Assembly (NCBI GenBank): GCA_903913315.1
Contig: CAIWKX010000175.1
Location: 1 to 52,196 of the forward strand
Reading direction: 5' to 3'
Length of the DNA: 52,196 nucleotides
From: an uncultured Bacteroidota bacterium
GTDB lineage: Bacteria > Bacteroidota > Bacteroidia > Flavobacteriales > Flavobacteriaceae
The notes under the pieces are model-generated. The model made no database searches. It was not told the origin of the DNA and saw only the letters and a list, made by a program, of their open reading frames with translations. Of the stretch, positions 1 to 6,328 are shown piece by piece. How positions within the stretch are numbered: position 1 is the stretch's first letter; each line of letters opens with the position of its first letter. The translations under genes and the position numbers were made by a program.

Positions 1-1
1 A

Positions 2-85
2 TCAACGGATTACTGGTTTACGGTTGATTATAGTGAAGCCGCAGCGTTGAAACAGTTTAAAGCGCATTTCTCGTTGAAACGATAA
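2..85 (+). CDS. C-terminal fragment of an unidentified protein
   Basis: The window opens inside a reading frame that yields 27 residues (ending FSLKR) before a TAA at 83-85. A strong hairpin terminator follows 16 bp later, which supports this being a genuine gene end. The visible piece is too short to assign a family: it is mixed, soluble-looking sequence with no motif I recognise. The start and most of the gene lie outside the window. Confidence 0.55.
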   Translation, partial: STDYWFTVDYSEAAALKQFKAHFSLKR

Positions 86-101
86 AAGAATAAATACAAG
101 T

Positions 102-130
102 AAAAAGGATTCCGAGAGGAATCCTTTTTT
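102..130 (+). terminator. Rho-independent terminator
   Basis: Perfect stem AAGGATTCC / GGAATCCTT around a GAGA loop (105-126), extended by A-T pairs and followed by a T run to 130. It closes the gene ending at 85. The A run on the other side means it could also act on leftward transcripts. Confidence 0.85.
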
Positions 131-160
131 GTTTCATGTTTTAGGTTTCAAGTTTGGGGA

Positions 161-300
161 GGCTTTGTTTATTGATTAACGATTGAAGATTAACGATTGA
201 AGATTTTTGAATTCCTCTCCTCATGGGCTCGCTCTAAGGGAGAGGGAGACTGTGCATGATAGGTTTTGGAAAGGTTTTGTTTATTGATTAACGATTTTTG
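161..300. repeat. Short direct repeats in intergenic DNA
   Basis: A 14-bp word GATTAACGATTGAA occurs twice head to tail at about 176-203. The phrase TTTGTTTATTGATTAACGAT occurs at about 164-183 and again at about 277-296. The words GATTTTTGAA and GATTTTTGAATTT recur from 202 to 318. No plausible gene is present. This looks like slippage- or duplication-derived intergenic sequence next to the structured element at 330-416. Confidence 0.6.
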
Positions 301-329
301 AAATTGATTTTTGAATTTAGCAGGGAGCT

Positions 330-416
330 GCGTGAGGGATGGAAGTGGCATCCTTTTCTTTTTTTCTTTAAAAAAAGAAAAGATATAACGGACAGCCTGA
401 CCCGAAGGGGGCACGC
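330..416. repeat. Foldable intergenic element with A/T hairpin and GC-rich flanks
   Basis: Three nested or adjacent pairings are visible. An outer stem is GCGTG (330-334) with CACGC (412-416). A small hairpin is GGATG (337-341) with CATCC (349-353). A perfect 13-bp hairpin pairs 353-365 with 370-382, C/T-rich against G/A-rich, around a CTTT loop. The 3' part (384-416) is far more GC-rich than its surroundings. From memory, very similar blocks occur in many intergenic regions of other Flavobacterium genomes, which I cannot verify here. It could be a dispersed non-autonomous repeat, a terminator-like element or a small RNA. Confidence 0.5.
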
Positions 417-483
417 TATACCTAAAATTAAAAGGGAAGATTGTTTGTAAGCGATAGGTTTTAAATTTAGGGGGCTTTGGTAG

Positions 484-515
484 AAAAAAAAAGTACCTGA
501 TTTCTCAAGCACTTT
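484..515 (-). terminator. Terminator of the Cys-rich peptide gene
   Basis: Read leftward, an 11-bp stem (two G-U pairs) closes on a GAAA loop and is followed by nine T. A second dyad, TAAATTAG-TT-CTAATTTA (521-538), abuts the stop codon of the 539-715 gene. Confidence 0.8.
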
Positions 516-538
516 TGAAATAAATTAGTTCTAATTTA

Positions 539-715
539 TTATTTTTTTTCATCCATTTTTTTGTCTTTATCGCAAGACTTTTTGTCTTTTGAACACGATT
601 TTTTTCCTTTACAACATTCTTTTTTTTCTCCTTCTTTCTTTTGAGTTTCTTGAGCATTTACATTAGCTGCAAATAAGAAAGCTACAATAGACATCATTGA
701 AATTACTTTTTTCAT
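539..715 (-). CDS. Small exported Cys/Lys-rich peptide
   Basis: A 58-residue gene. Residues 1-22 form a typical signal peptide ending AANVNAQ. The mature part is about 36 residues, almost entirely Lys, Glu, Asp, Ser and Cys, with a CC pair at residues 34-35 and single Cys at 41 and 48. The gene has its own -7 box (TATATTTG, 755-762 on this strand) and a strong terminator. I do not recognise a family. Four cysteines in a lysine-rich exported peptide suggest binding of a metal or of sulfane sulfur. It lies directly downstream of persulfide-handling genes, which fits, but function is inferred from context only. No tryptophan or other core hydrophobic residues are seen, so it is probably disordered unless metal is bound. 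Confidence 0.75.
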   Translation of the reverse strand: MKKVISMMSIVAFLFAANVNAQETQKKEGEKKECCKGKKSCSKDKKSCDKDKKMDEKK

Positions 716-754
716 TTTTTATTATTTTTAATTATTAATTACTTGTTGATGATT

Positions 755-762
755 CAAATATA
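755..762 (-). promoter_or_regulatory. -7 box for the Cys-rich peptide gene
   Basis: TATATTTG on the minus strand matches the Bacteroidota TAnnTTTG box. It would give a leader of about 36 nt to the ATG at 715. The palindrome that accompanies the neighbouring sulfur promoters is absent at the equivalent position (about 785-798). Confidence 0.5.
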
Positions 763-796
763 TAAAAATATATATAGTGAATTGCTAAATTTATTA

Positions 797-994
797 TTAT
801 TTTGTTTTGTTCCCTTTTACTAGCATATTGAAAAGTAAACCGCCAATTAAAGCAAAATATAGTGTGCAATTTAATGGTTTGGAAGTTATTCTGCAGGTTC
901 CGCTTGAACATCCTACAAAATGATAATATAAGTAGCCAGAGATAGCACCGATCATAGTACCAATAGCTGTAATAAGTATTTCTTTTTTAGACAT
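797..994 (-). CDS. DUF6132 family small membrane protein
   Basis: 65 residues starting MSKKEIL. One hydrophobic segment at about residues 6-25 is followed by the conserved block VGCSSGTCRITSKP (Cys at about 29 and 33) and a second membrane segment near the C terminus. This pattern is typical of the DUF6132 family of Bacteroidota, whose role is unknown. A 38-residue upstream extension is possible in frame, but it would run deep into the preceding gene. The chosen ATG instead overlaps that gene's end by only 8 nt, the usual arrangement for translational coupling. It is the third gene of the operon led by the CstB-like protein, so a role in handling sulfur species at the membrane is plausible but unproven. 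Confidence 0.8.
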   Translation of the reverse strand: MSKKEILITAIGTMIGAISGYLYYHFVGCSSGTCRITSKPLNCTLYFALIGGLLFNMLVKGNKTK

Positions 995-1190
995 CTTTTT
1001 TTGAATGAAAATTAATACCGCATCTATTGTTACCGCAGCCGATATTAAAAAGCGCTTGAAATAGAAAAAATAATCCAAAGGCAATGAAGAACCATTCGTG
1101 CGATTCAAATGCGTTGAAAAATAAAAAAAAGGCTATGGCTATTCTTAAGAAACGCATGAAGTGCCAGTTGGTAAACAATAGTTGTTTCAT
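987..1190 (-). CDS. YgaP-like small two-helix membrane protein
   Basis: 67 residues from the ATG at 1190, whose first base is the last base of the preceding stop codon (TAATG). It has two hydrophobic helices (about residues 12-27 and 37-52) and ends with a Cys-containing tail, GCGNNRCG. The pattern resembles the transmembrane half of YgaP/DUF2892 proteins, which elsewhere are joined to a rhodanese domain. Here the rhodanese domains belong to the preceding gene, so the pair may be a split version of the same idea. The family assignment rests on pattern and context. Confidence 0.65.
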   Translation of the reverse strand: MKQLLFTNWHFMRFLRIAIAFFLFFNAFESHEWFFIAFGLFFLFQALFNIGCGNNRCGINFHSKKDV

Positions 1191-2596
1191 TATTTTAAAG
1201 TTGAGGGACACGCATAGCTAGTTGTTTTTATACCAGTTTTTTTAATGGCTGCAAAACCTCCTTTTACATCAATTGCATTATGATATCCACGGGCTTTTAG
1301 TATTGAAGCGGCAATCATTGAACGATATCCACCAGCACAATGTAGATAGAAATTTTCTTTTTTTGGAAATTCTGATATATGTTCGTTTATGAAATCTAGT
1401 GGGGTAGAAGGCACATCAAGAATATGTTCTGCTGCATATTCGCCTGGTTTTCGCACATCAAATATGAGAACATTTTCTTTTGTTTTTTCTTCTAAATCAT
1501 TGGCCGAAATAGAGGTTATTGTGTCGTATTCTAAACCTGCATTTTTCCATGAATCAAATCCACCTTTAAGATATCCTAATGTATTGTCATAGCCTACACG
1601 TGCTAATCTTTTTATAGTTTCTTCTTCTTTTCCTTCTGGAGTTACTAAAAGAATAGGTTGTTTTATGTCTAAAATTAAGGCGCCTACCCAAGGTGCAAAT
1701 TGTCCGTGAAGTCCAATGAAGATAGATTTTGGAATATGACTTGAAGCAAAATCTTCTTCTTTTCTAACGTCTAAAATTAAAGCATCCGTTTCATTGGCAA
1801 TCAATTCAAAAGTCTTTGCATCAAAAGCTTTTGCTTCTTTAATAATATCCTCGACACTGCCATAACCTTCTTTATTCAGTTTTACATTCATTGGAAAGTA
1901 GGCTGGAGGGGGTAGTAATCCATCGGTAACTTCTTTGATAAATTCGTCTTTGGTCATATCAGCACGAAGCGCATAATTGGTAGCTTTTTGGTCGCCAATA
2001 CTTCCTATAGTTTCTTTACTTAAGTTTTTTCCACAAGCGCTTCCAGCACCATGAGCAGGGTAAACAATTACATTATCGGCAAGTGTCATTACTTTTGTTC
2101 GCAAACTGTCGAAAAGAATTGCAGCTAATTGTTCTTGAGTCATATCGGCTGCTTTTTGGGCTAAATCAGGACGACCAACATCACCTAAGAAAAGAGTATC
2201 TCCACTAAATAATGCGTACTCTTTTCCATTTTTATCTTTTAGAAGATAACAGGAACTTTCCATAGTGTGTCCCGGTGTATGAAGGCAAGTAATTGTAATT
2301 TCACCGAGATGAAACACTTCATTATCTGAAGCAACATGAGCTTTGAAACTTGGATTTGCATTCGGACCAAAAACAATAGGTGCTCCCGTTTTTTCTGCTA
2401 AAGTAACGTGTCCACTAACAAAGTCGGCATGAAAATGAGTTTCAAAAATATATTTTATTTTGGCATTAGCATCATTTGCTTTATCAATATAAGTTTGCAC
2501 TTCTCGTAAGGGATCGATAATTGCCACTTCGCCATTACTTTCAATATAATAAGCTCCTTGTGCTAAACATCCTGTATAAAGTTGCTCAATTATCAT
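1190..2596 (-). CDS. CstB-like persulfide dioxygenase with two rhodanese domains (copy 1)
   Basis: 468 residues. Residues 1-240 form a metallo-beta-lactamase fold with THFHAD (54-58), HTPGH (H110), SGD (D133) and PAHG (H182). By analogy with ETHE1, H56, H110 and D133 would bind Fe(II), and the domain would oxidise persulfide to sulfite. Residues about 260-350 form a rhodanese-like domain whose active-site loop reads TPEGKEEE with no cysteine, so it is a pseudo-rhodanese. Residues about 365-462 form a second rhodanese with catalytic C420 in the loop CAGGYRS. This order (dioxygenase, dead rhodanese, live rhodanese) matches Staphylococcus CstB. The first gene of a coupled three-gene operon, it has an operator-promoter module at 2618-2661. 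Cytoplasmic, with no signal peptide. Confidence 0.9.
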   Translation of the reverse strand: MIIEQLYTGCLAQGAYYIESNGEVAIIDPLREVQTYIDKANDANAKIKYIFETHFHADFVSGHVTLAEKTGAPIVFGPNANPSFKAHVASDNEVFHLGEITITCLHTPGHTMESSCYLLKDKNGKEYALFSGDTLFLGDVGRPDLAQKAADMTQEQLAAILFDSLRTKVMTLADNVIVYPAHGAGSACGKNLSKETIGSIGDQKATNYALRADMTKDEFIKEVTDGLLPPPAYFPMNVKLNKEGYGSVEDIIKEAKAFDAKTFELIANETDALILDVRKEEDFASSHIPKSIFIGLHGQFAPWVGALILDIKQPILLVTPEGKEEETIKRLARVGYDNTLGYLKGGFDSWKNAGLEYDTITSISANDLEEKTKENVLIFDVRKPGEYAAEHILDVPSTPLDFINEHISEFPKKENFYLHCAGGYRSMIAASILKARGYHNAIDVKGGFAAIKKTGIKTTSYACPSTLK

Positions 2597-2617
2597 AATT
2601 ATGAATTTTTATTTTTG

Positions 2618-2661
2618 TAAAAATAATCAGTTTTAATTATATGATAAGTAACTTTTGTGAC
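2618..2661 (-). promoter_or_regulatory. Crp/Fnr-type operator and -7 box for CstB-like copy 1
   Basis: On the minus strand the operator reads GTCACAAAAGTTAC (2648-2661), one mismatch from the dyad GTAAC-N4-GTTAC. A -7-like box, TATTTTTA (2618-2625), has one mismatch to TAnnTTTG. The operator centre is 36.5 bp from the downstream edge of the box, the same distance as in the modules at 4223 and 5089. This places the operator near -41, where a class II activator would sit. Confidence 0.55.
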
Positions 2662-2681
2662 AAATTTAAATAAGAAGCCGA

Positions 2682-2714
2682 TTAAACTTTTTTGTTTCAA
2701 TCAAAAAAGTTTAA
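2682..2714. repeat. 13-bp perfect inverted repeat
   Basis: TTAAACTTTTTTG and its exact complement flank a 7-nt loop. It lies between the terminator of copy 2 and the operator of copy 1. It may be a second termination hairpin or an insulator between the two transcription units. Confidence 0.6.
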
Positions 2715-2729
2715 ATGACTTCAAAATAA

Positions 2730-2753
2730 GGAAGCAGCAGAAATGCTGCTTCC
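2730..2753 (-). terminator. Terminator of CstB-like copy 2
   Basis: Perfect 10-bp stem GGAAGCAGCA / TGCTGCTTCC around a 4-nt loop, 26 bp beyond the stop at 2780. The T tract on the minus strand is short (TTATTTTG), so the stem may act together with the hairpin at 2682-2714. Confidence 0.7.
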
Positions 2754-2779
2754 TCCAAAATAAACATGAATACACTACT

Positions 2780-4204
2780 TTACAATAATGTAGAAGGGCA
2801 AACATAGTCCGTTATTGGAATGTTTGTATTTTTTATGGCATTGAAACCACCAATGACGTCGACAAAATTTTCAAAGCCATTTTGTTTTAGTATTGATGAG
2901 GCAATCATGCTTCTGTAACCACCTAAACAAATTACAACAAAGGAAAGTTCTTTTGGAAATTCAATTAGATAATTATGTATTTCATTTAGTGGGACATTTA
3001 TAGAATTAATAATGTGTTCTGATTCATACTCACTTTTTTTTCTAACATCAATAAGAATAAGTTGTTTATCTTCACTATAATAGTTTTCTAATTGTTCAGG
3101 AGTAATTCGATGGGCTCTATCAAAAATTTTATCGGAATATTTCCATTTATTAAATCCTCCTTCTAAGTATCCAATAGCATGATCATAGCCTACTCTTGAC
3201 AAACGGATTATAGCTTCGTCAATTTTAGAATTATCTTCATCAACGATAAGTATTTTTTGTTTTATATCTGGAATCATTTCGCCAACCCATGATGCAAAAT
3301 TACTATCCAATCCAATATTGATGCTGTTTGGGATAAATCCATTTGCAAAATCATCGGCTTTACGAGTATCCAAAATTAAGGCACCTGTTTCTTTAGCTCT
3401 ATTTTCAAATTCATCAGGACTAAAAGGCACGTGACCTCTATGTAAAACGGTATCTAGACTATCATATCCCTGAATATTCATTAGTACATTTTTAGGAAAG
3501 TATTGAGGAGGTGTAGTTAAACCCGTAAGTATTGCTTTTACAAACTGTTTCTCTGATAGATTAGGATTTAAAGCATAATTAGTTTTCTTTTGATTGCCCA
3601 GTGTGTCGGTAGTTTCTTTACTCATTTTTTTTCCACAAGCACTCCCAGCACCATGATTTGGATATATAATTAAATCATCCGAAAGAGGCATTATTTTGGT
3701 GCGTAATGAATTATATAAATGACGTGCTAATTTATCTTGTGTTAAATCAGCAATGACATGTTGTGCTAAGTCAGGGCGGCCAACATCACCAATGAATAAA
3801 GTATCTCCAGAGATTAATCCGTGTTCATTGTTCTCTTCATCTGTCAATAGAAAACAAGAACTTTCCATGGTATGTCCGGGTGTGTGTATTAATTTTATTT
3901 TTATTCCACCCACAGTAAAAATTTCACTATCTGTACCCACATACTTATCGAAACCTGTTTCCATTTCAGTGGGTCCATATACAATTGTAGCACCTGTTTT
4001 TTGAGCTAAATCAATATGACCAGAAACGAAATCGGCATGAAAATGTGTTTCAAAAATATATTTTAGCGTCACACCATCTCTTTTTAAGCGATCAAGATAG
4101 GGTTGGGAATCGCGAAGTGGATCAACAATGGCAGCTTCACCATTGGAAGTTATATAATAGGCAGCTTCTGAAATACAACCTGTATAGATTTGTTCTAACG
4201 TCAT
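2780..4204 (-). CDS. CstB-like persulfide dioxygenase with two rhodanese domains (copy 2)
   Basis: 474 residues, collinear with its neighbour at 1190-2596 and clearly paralogous along the whole length. Metal-site residues are conserved: THFHAD (54-58), H111 in HTPGH, and D134 in SGD. The first rhodanese loop (IVDEDNSK) again lacks cysteine; the second has C426 in CLGGYRS. Both copies end in the same C-terminal motif, CPSTL. It likely performs the same chemistry (persulfide to sulfite or thiosulfate in the cytoplasm). It has its own promoter module (4223-4265) and terminator (2730-2753), so the two copies can be expressed separately. It sits 66 bp downstream of the exporter gene. Confidence 0.9.
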   Translation of the reverse strand: MTLEQIYTGCISEAAYYITSNGEAAIVDPLRDSQPYLDRLKRDGVTLKYIFETHFHADFVSGHIDLAQKTGATIVYGPTEMETGFDKYVGTDSEIFTVGGIKIKLIHTPGHTMESSCFLLTDEENNEHGLISGDTLFIGDVGRPDLAQHVIADLTQDKLARHLYNSLRTKIMPLSDDLIIYPNHGAGSACGKKMSKETTDTLGNQKKTNYALNPNLSEKQFVKAILTGLTTPPQYFPKNVLMNIQGYDSLDTVLHRGHVPFSPDEFENRAKETGALILDTRKADDFANGFIPNSINIGLDSNFASWVGEMIPDIKQKILIVDEDNSKIDEAIIRLSRVGYDHAIGYLEGGFNKWKYSDKIFDRAHRITPEQLENYYSEDKQLILIDVRKKSEYESEHIINSINVPLNEIHNYLIEFPKELSFVVICLGGYRSMIASSILKQNGFENFVDVIGGFNAIKNTNIPITDYVCPSTLL

Positions 4205-4222
4205 TCTGTAAAATAATTTTTA

Positions 4223-4265
4223 CAAACTTAGCGGTAGTTCACAAAATAAAATATGATAATTATCA
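4223..4265 (-). promoter_or_regulatory. Fnr-like palindrome and -7 box for CstB-like copy 2
   Basis: TGATAATTATCA (4254-4265) is a perfect 12-bp palindrome of the TGAT-N4-ATCA type. A perfect -7 box, TAAGTTTG on the minus strand, lies at 4223-4230. The palindrome centre is 36.5 bp from the box edge, as in the two sister modules. A further 16-bp dyad, GTAAAA-TAAT-TTTTAC (4208-4223), lies between the box and the ATG and could form an operator or leader hairpin. Confidence 0.6.
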
Positions 4266-4270
4266 GATAG

Positions 4271-5071
4271 TTATTTGAAGAATAATTCTTTTAAGATAAT
4301 GTAAATTCCCATTGTTAGAACAAACCAACCAAAACCAGTTTTAAGTTTTTCGCCCTCTATTTTTTTTGAAAGAAAACTTCCTATAAAAATACCGATAACA
4401 GCGCAGGAAGTAAAGGTTAAAATCAATTTCCAATCGATAACTTGATTTAAACTAAGGTCGCCAATAAATCCAATTAATGATTGTGCAGCTATAATAAAGA
4501 GTGATGTTCCAACGGCTACTTTCATAGGTGTTTTTGTCAAAAAAAGTAAAGCAGGAATAATTAGAAATCCGCCACCTGCTCCTACAAAACCAGCTATTAA
4601 GCCTATTAGTAATCCTTGAATTAGAATGTTAGTGTAGTTTGTTTTATCGTTAGAAGTGATTTTTTCTTTTAATGGTTTTATCATTCGTACCGAAGCTATT
4701 ATCATTACAAATGCAAAAATAATCATTATCAAAACTGACTTTTTTAAAGTGAAAAGAGGTGAAGAAAAGACTATTTCTGGAATGCTCGGTACAATAATTT
4801 TTCTAGTAACAAAGACTGCAATAAGTGTCGGAAATCCAAATAAAATCACTTTTTTGAAGTCGACAAGCTTTTGTTTTGCTTTTTGAATACCACCAAATAA
4901 TGCTGTTGTTCCCACGATGAATAAGGAATAAGCTGTCGCTAAAATAGGTTCTACTCCCATAATATAAACTAATATAGGAACTGATAAAATGGACCCACCA
5001 CTGCCAATCAGGCCTAAAGTTATTCCTACAATTATAGCTAAACTATATCCTATGATGTGTGTACTATCCAT
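4271..5071 (-). CDS. TauE/SafE family anion (sulfite) exporter
   Basis: 266 residues, about eight hydrophobic segments. The two internally related halves each carry a Gly-rich signature of the family: GLIGSGGSILSVPIL near residue 20 and GFVGAGGGFLIIPALL near 160. TauE/SafE proteins export sulfite, sulfoacetate or related anions. Beside two persulfide dioxygenases that produce sulfite, sulfite export is the obvious proposal, as in the Staphylococcus cst locus. It has a promoter module at 5089-5132 and is followed by copy 2 of the dioxygenase. Confidence 0.88.
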   Translation of the reverse strand: MDSTHIIGYSLAIIVGITLGLIGSGGSILSVPILVYIMGVEPILATAYSLFIVGTTALFGGIQKAKQKLVDFKKVILFGFPTLIAVFVTRKIIVPSIPEIVFSSPLFTLKKSVLIMIIFAFVMIIASVRMIKPLKEKITSNDKTNYTNILIQGLLIGLIAGFVGAGGGFLIIPALLFLTKTPMKVAVGTSLFIIAAQSLIGFIGDLSLNQVIDWKLILTFTSCAVIGIFIGSFLSKKIEGEKLKTGFGWFVLTMGIYIILKELFFK

Positions 5072-5088
5072 TTCAGTTTTTTAGTAGG

Positions 5089-5132
5089 CAAAAGTGTTAT
5101 TTTTAATCGTTGCAGTTGGTAACGTTTGTTAC
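5089..5132 (-). promoter_or_regulatory. Crp/Fnr-type operator and -7 box for the exporter
   Basis: GTAAC-GTTT-GTTAC (5119-5132) is a perfect 5-bp dyad with a 4-bp spacer, one base from the end of the regulator gene. The -7 box reads CACTTTTG on the minus strand (5089-5096, one mismatch). The operator centre to box-edge distance is 36.5 bp. The same orientation-specific core (GTnACAAAnGTTAC) occurs at 2648-2661. Confidence 0.65.
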
Positions 5133-5133
5133 T

Positions 5134-5763
5134 TTAGGATATTAATTCAATTGAGGCACGATGTAAATTAATTTTACCATTATTTTCAAATGCTTTTAAT
5201 AATCTTGAAATTACTACTCTTGAAGTATGTAAATCGTTAGCAATTTCTTGATGTGTATTTTGGATGTGTTTGGTTTTATTAATTTTTGATTTTTCTATGA
5301 GATAGTTTAATAATCGTTCCTCCATTTTCATAAAGGCTAAATTGTCAATAGCAGTTAGCATTTCTTTTAGGCGATTGTTATAGCTTGAAAACACAAAGTT
5401 TCTCCAACTTTTATATTTGCCCATCCATTCTTCCATTTTGTTTACGGGAATCATAATTAGTTCTACATCAGTTTCTGCAACAGCTCTAATTTCGCTTTTG
5501 GTAGCTCCGAGACAACATGCCATTGTCATGGCGCAAGTGTCTCCTTTTTCAATAAAATAAAGCAACAATTCTCCTTCATCAAAATCTTCTCTTAGTATTT
5601 TGATGGCTCCTTTTAATAGCAGTGGCATTGTCTTAATATATTCGTCAAAATCGATGAGAATGTCACCTTCTTTAAATTCATATAGTTTTGCTATTAGTGC
5701 TATTTCTTCTATTAGTTTTTCTTCGAAAATTAAACTATAGTTTTCTTTTACGATTTCTAGCAT
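5134..5763 (-). CDS. Crp/Fnr family regulator with a three-cysteine cluster
   Basis: 209 residues. The N-terminal half is a cyclic-nucleotide-binding-like beta-roll; residues about 112-140 form the dimer helix; residues about 150-195 form a winged helix-turn-helix (THQEIANDLHTSRVVISRLLK). The segment GDTCAMTMACCLG holds C77, C83 and C84 in the effector pocket. Crp/Fnr proteins do not need cysteine there, so a thiol-based sensor of persulfide or redox state is an attractive reading. It lacks the N-terminal cysteine cluster of oxygen-sensing Fnr. It most likely controls the three palindrome-bearing promoters just downstream. The gene is only 2 nt from the preceding DUF1801 gene and probably co-transcribed with it. 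Confidence 0.88.
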   Translation of the reverse strand: MLEIVKENYSLIFEEKLIEEIALIAKLYEFKEGDILIDFDEYIKTMPLLLKGAIKILREDFDEGELLLYFIEKGDTCAMTMACCLGATKSEIRAVAETDVELIMIPVNKMEEWMGKYKSWRNFVFSSYNNRLKEMLTAIDNLAFMKMEERLLNYLIEKSKINKTKHIQNTHQEIANDLHTSRVVISRLLKAFENNGKINLHRASIELIS

Positions 5764-5765
5764 GA

Positions 5766-6221
5766 TTATCTTTTTAGCATTTTTTCATACATTTCAATCC
5801 ATTGTTCTACGGTAATTTTAGATAGTAATTCTCCAATTAAGTTATAAGGAATATCGTCTAGTTTTTTAAATCGAACACAACTTTTTCCCATATCCAATTT
5901 TGAATTGCAATGTTTCGGGTATTCTGAAACAAACCAATCGTGTATTTCTTTATTTCCATAAATAACCATATGATACATATTGATGGAATTTTTTTGAGAC
6001 GCTATATTAAAAAAACCTAATGGTAACTTTGGATCACAATGATATCCTTTTGGATAAAGCTCATGAGGAACAACATAGCCCAACATTCCATAAGCCATGA
6101 CCTCTTTAAATCCTTTAGGAAGGTTTTCAAGTGTTACTTTACGAAGTTTTTCCATAACAACACGACGCTCTTCTGGTAATTCGGCAAGATATTGTTCTGG
6201 GGTAGTTGCTTTTGATTGCAT
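5766..6221 (-). CDS. DUF1801 (YdhG-like) domain protein
   Basis: 151 residues. The family features are present: PEQYLAELPEERR near the N terminus, then the GYVVPHELYPKGYHC region and a C-terminal helix EQWIEMYEKML. DUF1801 proteins are small soluble alpha/beta proteins of unknown biochemical role. The ATG at 6221 is preceded by a -7 box at 6275-6282. The gene leads a two-gene unit with the Crp/Fnr regulator (2 nt gap), which may simply supply the regulator's promoter. Confidence 0.82.
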   Translation of the reverse strand: MQSKATTPEQYLAELPEERRVVMEKLRKVTLENLPKGFKEVMAYGMLGYVVPHELYPKGYHCDPKLPLGFFNIASQKNSINMYHMVIYGNKEIHDWFVSEYPKHCNSKLDMGKSCVRFKKLDDIPYNLIGELLSKITVEQWIEMYEKMLKR

Positions 6222-6274
6222 AGATGGGAACTATTTTGTAACTTATTTTAATTTTGATAACTAATGTAATCAAA

Positions 6275-6282
6275 CAAAAGTA
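6275..6282 (-). promoter_or_regulatory. -7 box for the DUF1801-regulator unit
   Basis: TACTTTTG on the minus strand, a perfect TAnnTTTG match, giving a leader of about 48 nt. An inverted repeat TTTGAT-N10-ATCAAA (6253-6274) lies just downstream in the presumed leader. On the other strand, TAGATTTA at 6300-6307 is a weak -7 candidate for the divergent gene at 6329. Confidence 0.5.
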
Positions 6283-6328
6283 GTAATAAATTTTTTTAAT
6301 AGATTTACAAACTTTAGTATTACTCATT

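Noticed and set aside
190..512. Two overlapping 74-codon minus-strand frames
   Set aside because: Low-complexity Lys/Phe translations of the foldable intergenic element. No signal for a start and no neighbours in that frame.
4208..4223. Dyad GTAAAA-TAAT-TTTTAC as the regulator site
   Set aside because: Has a different half-site and lies downstream of the promoter box, unlike the three palindromes with shared geometry. Noted only as a possible leader hairpin.
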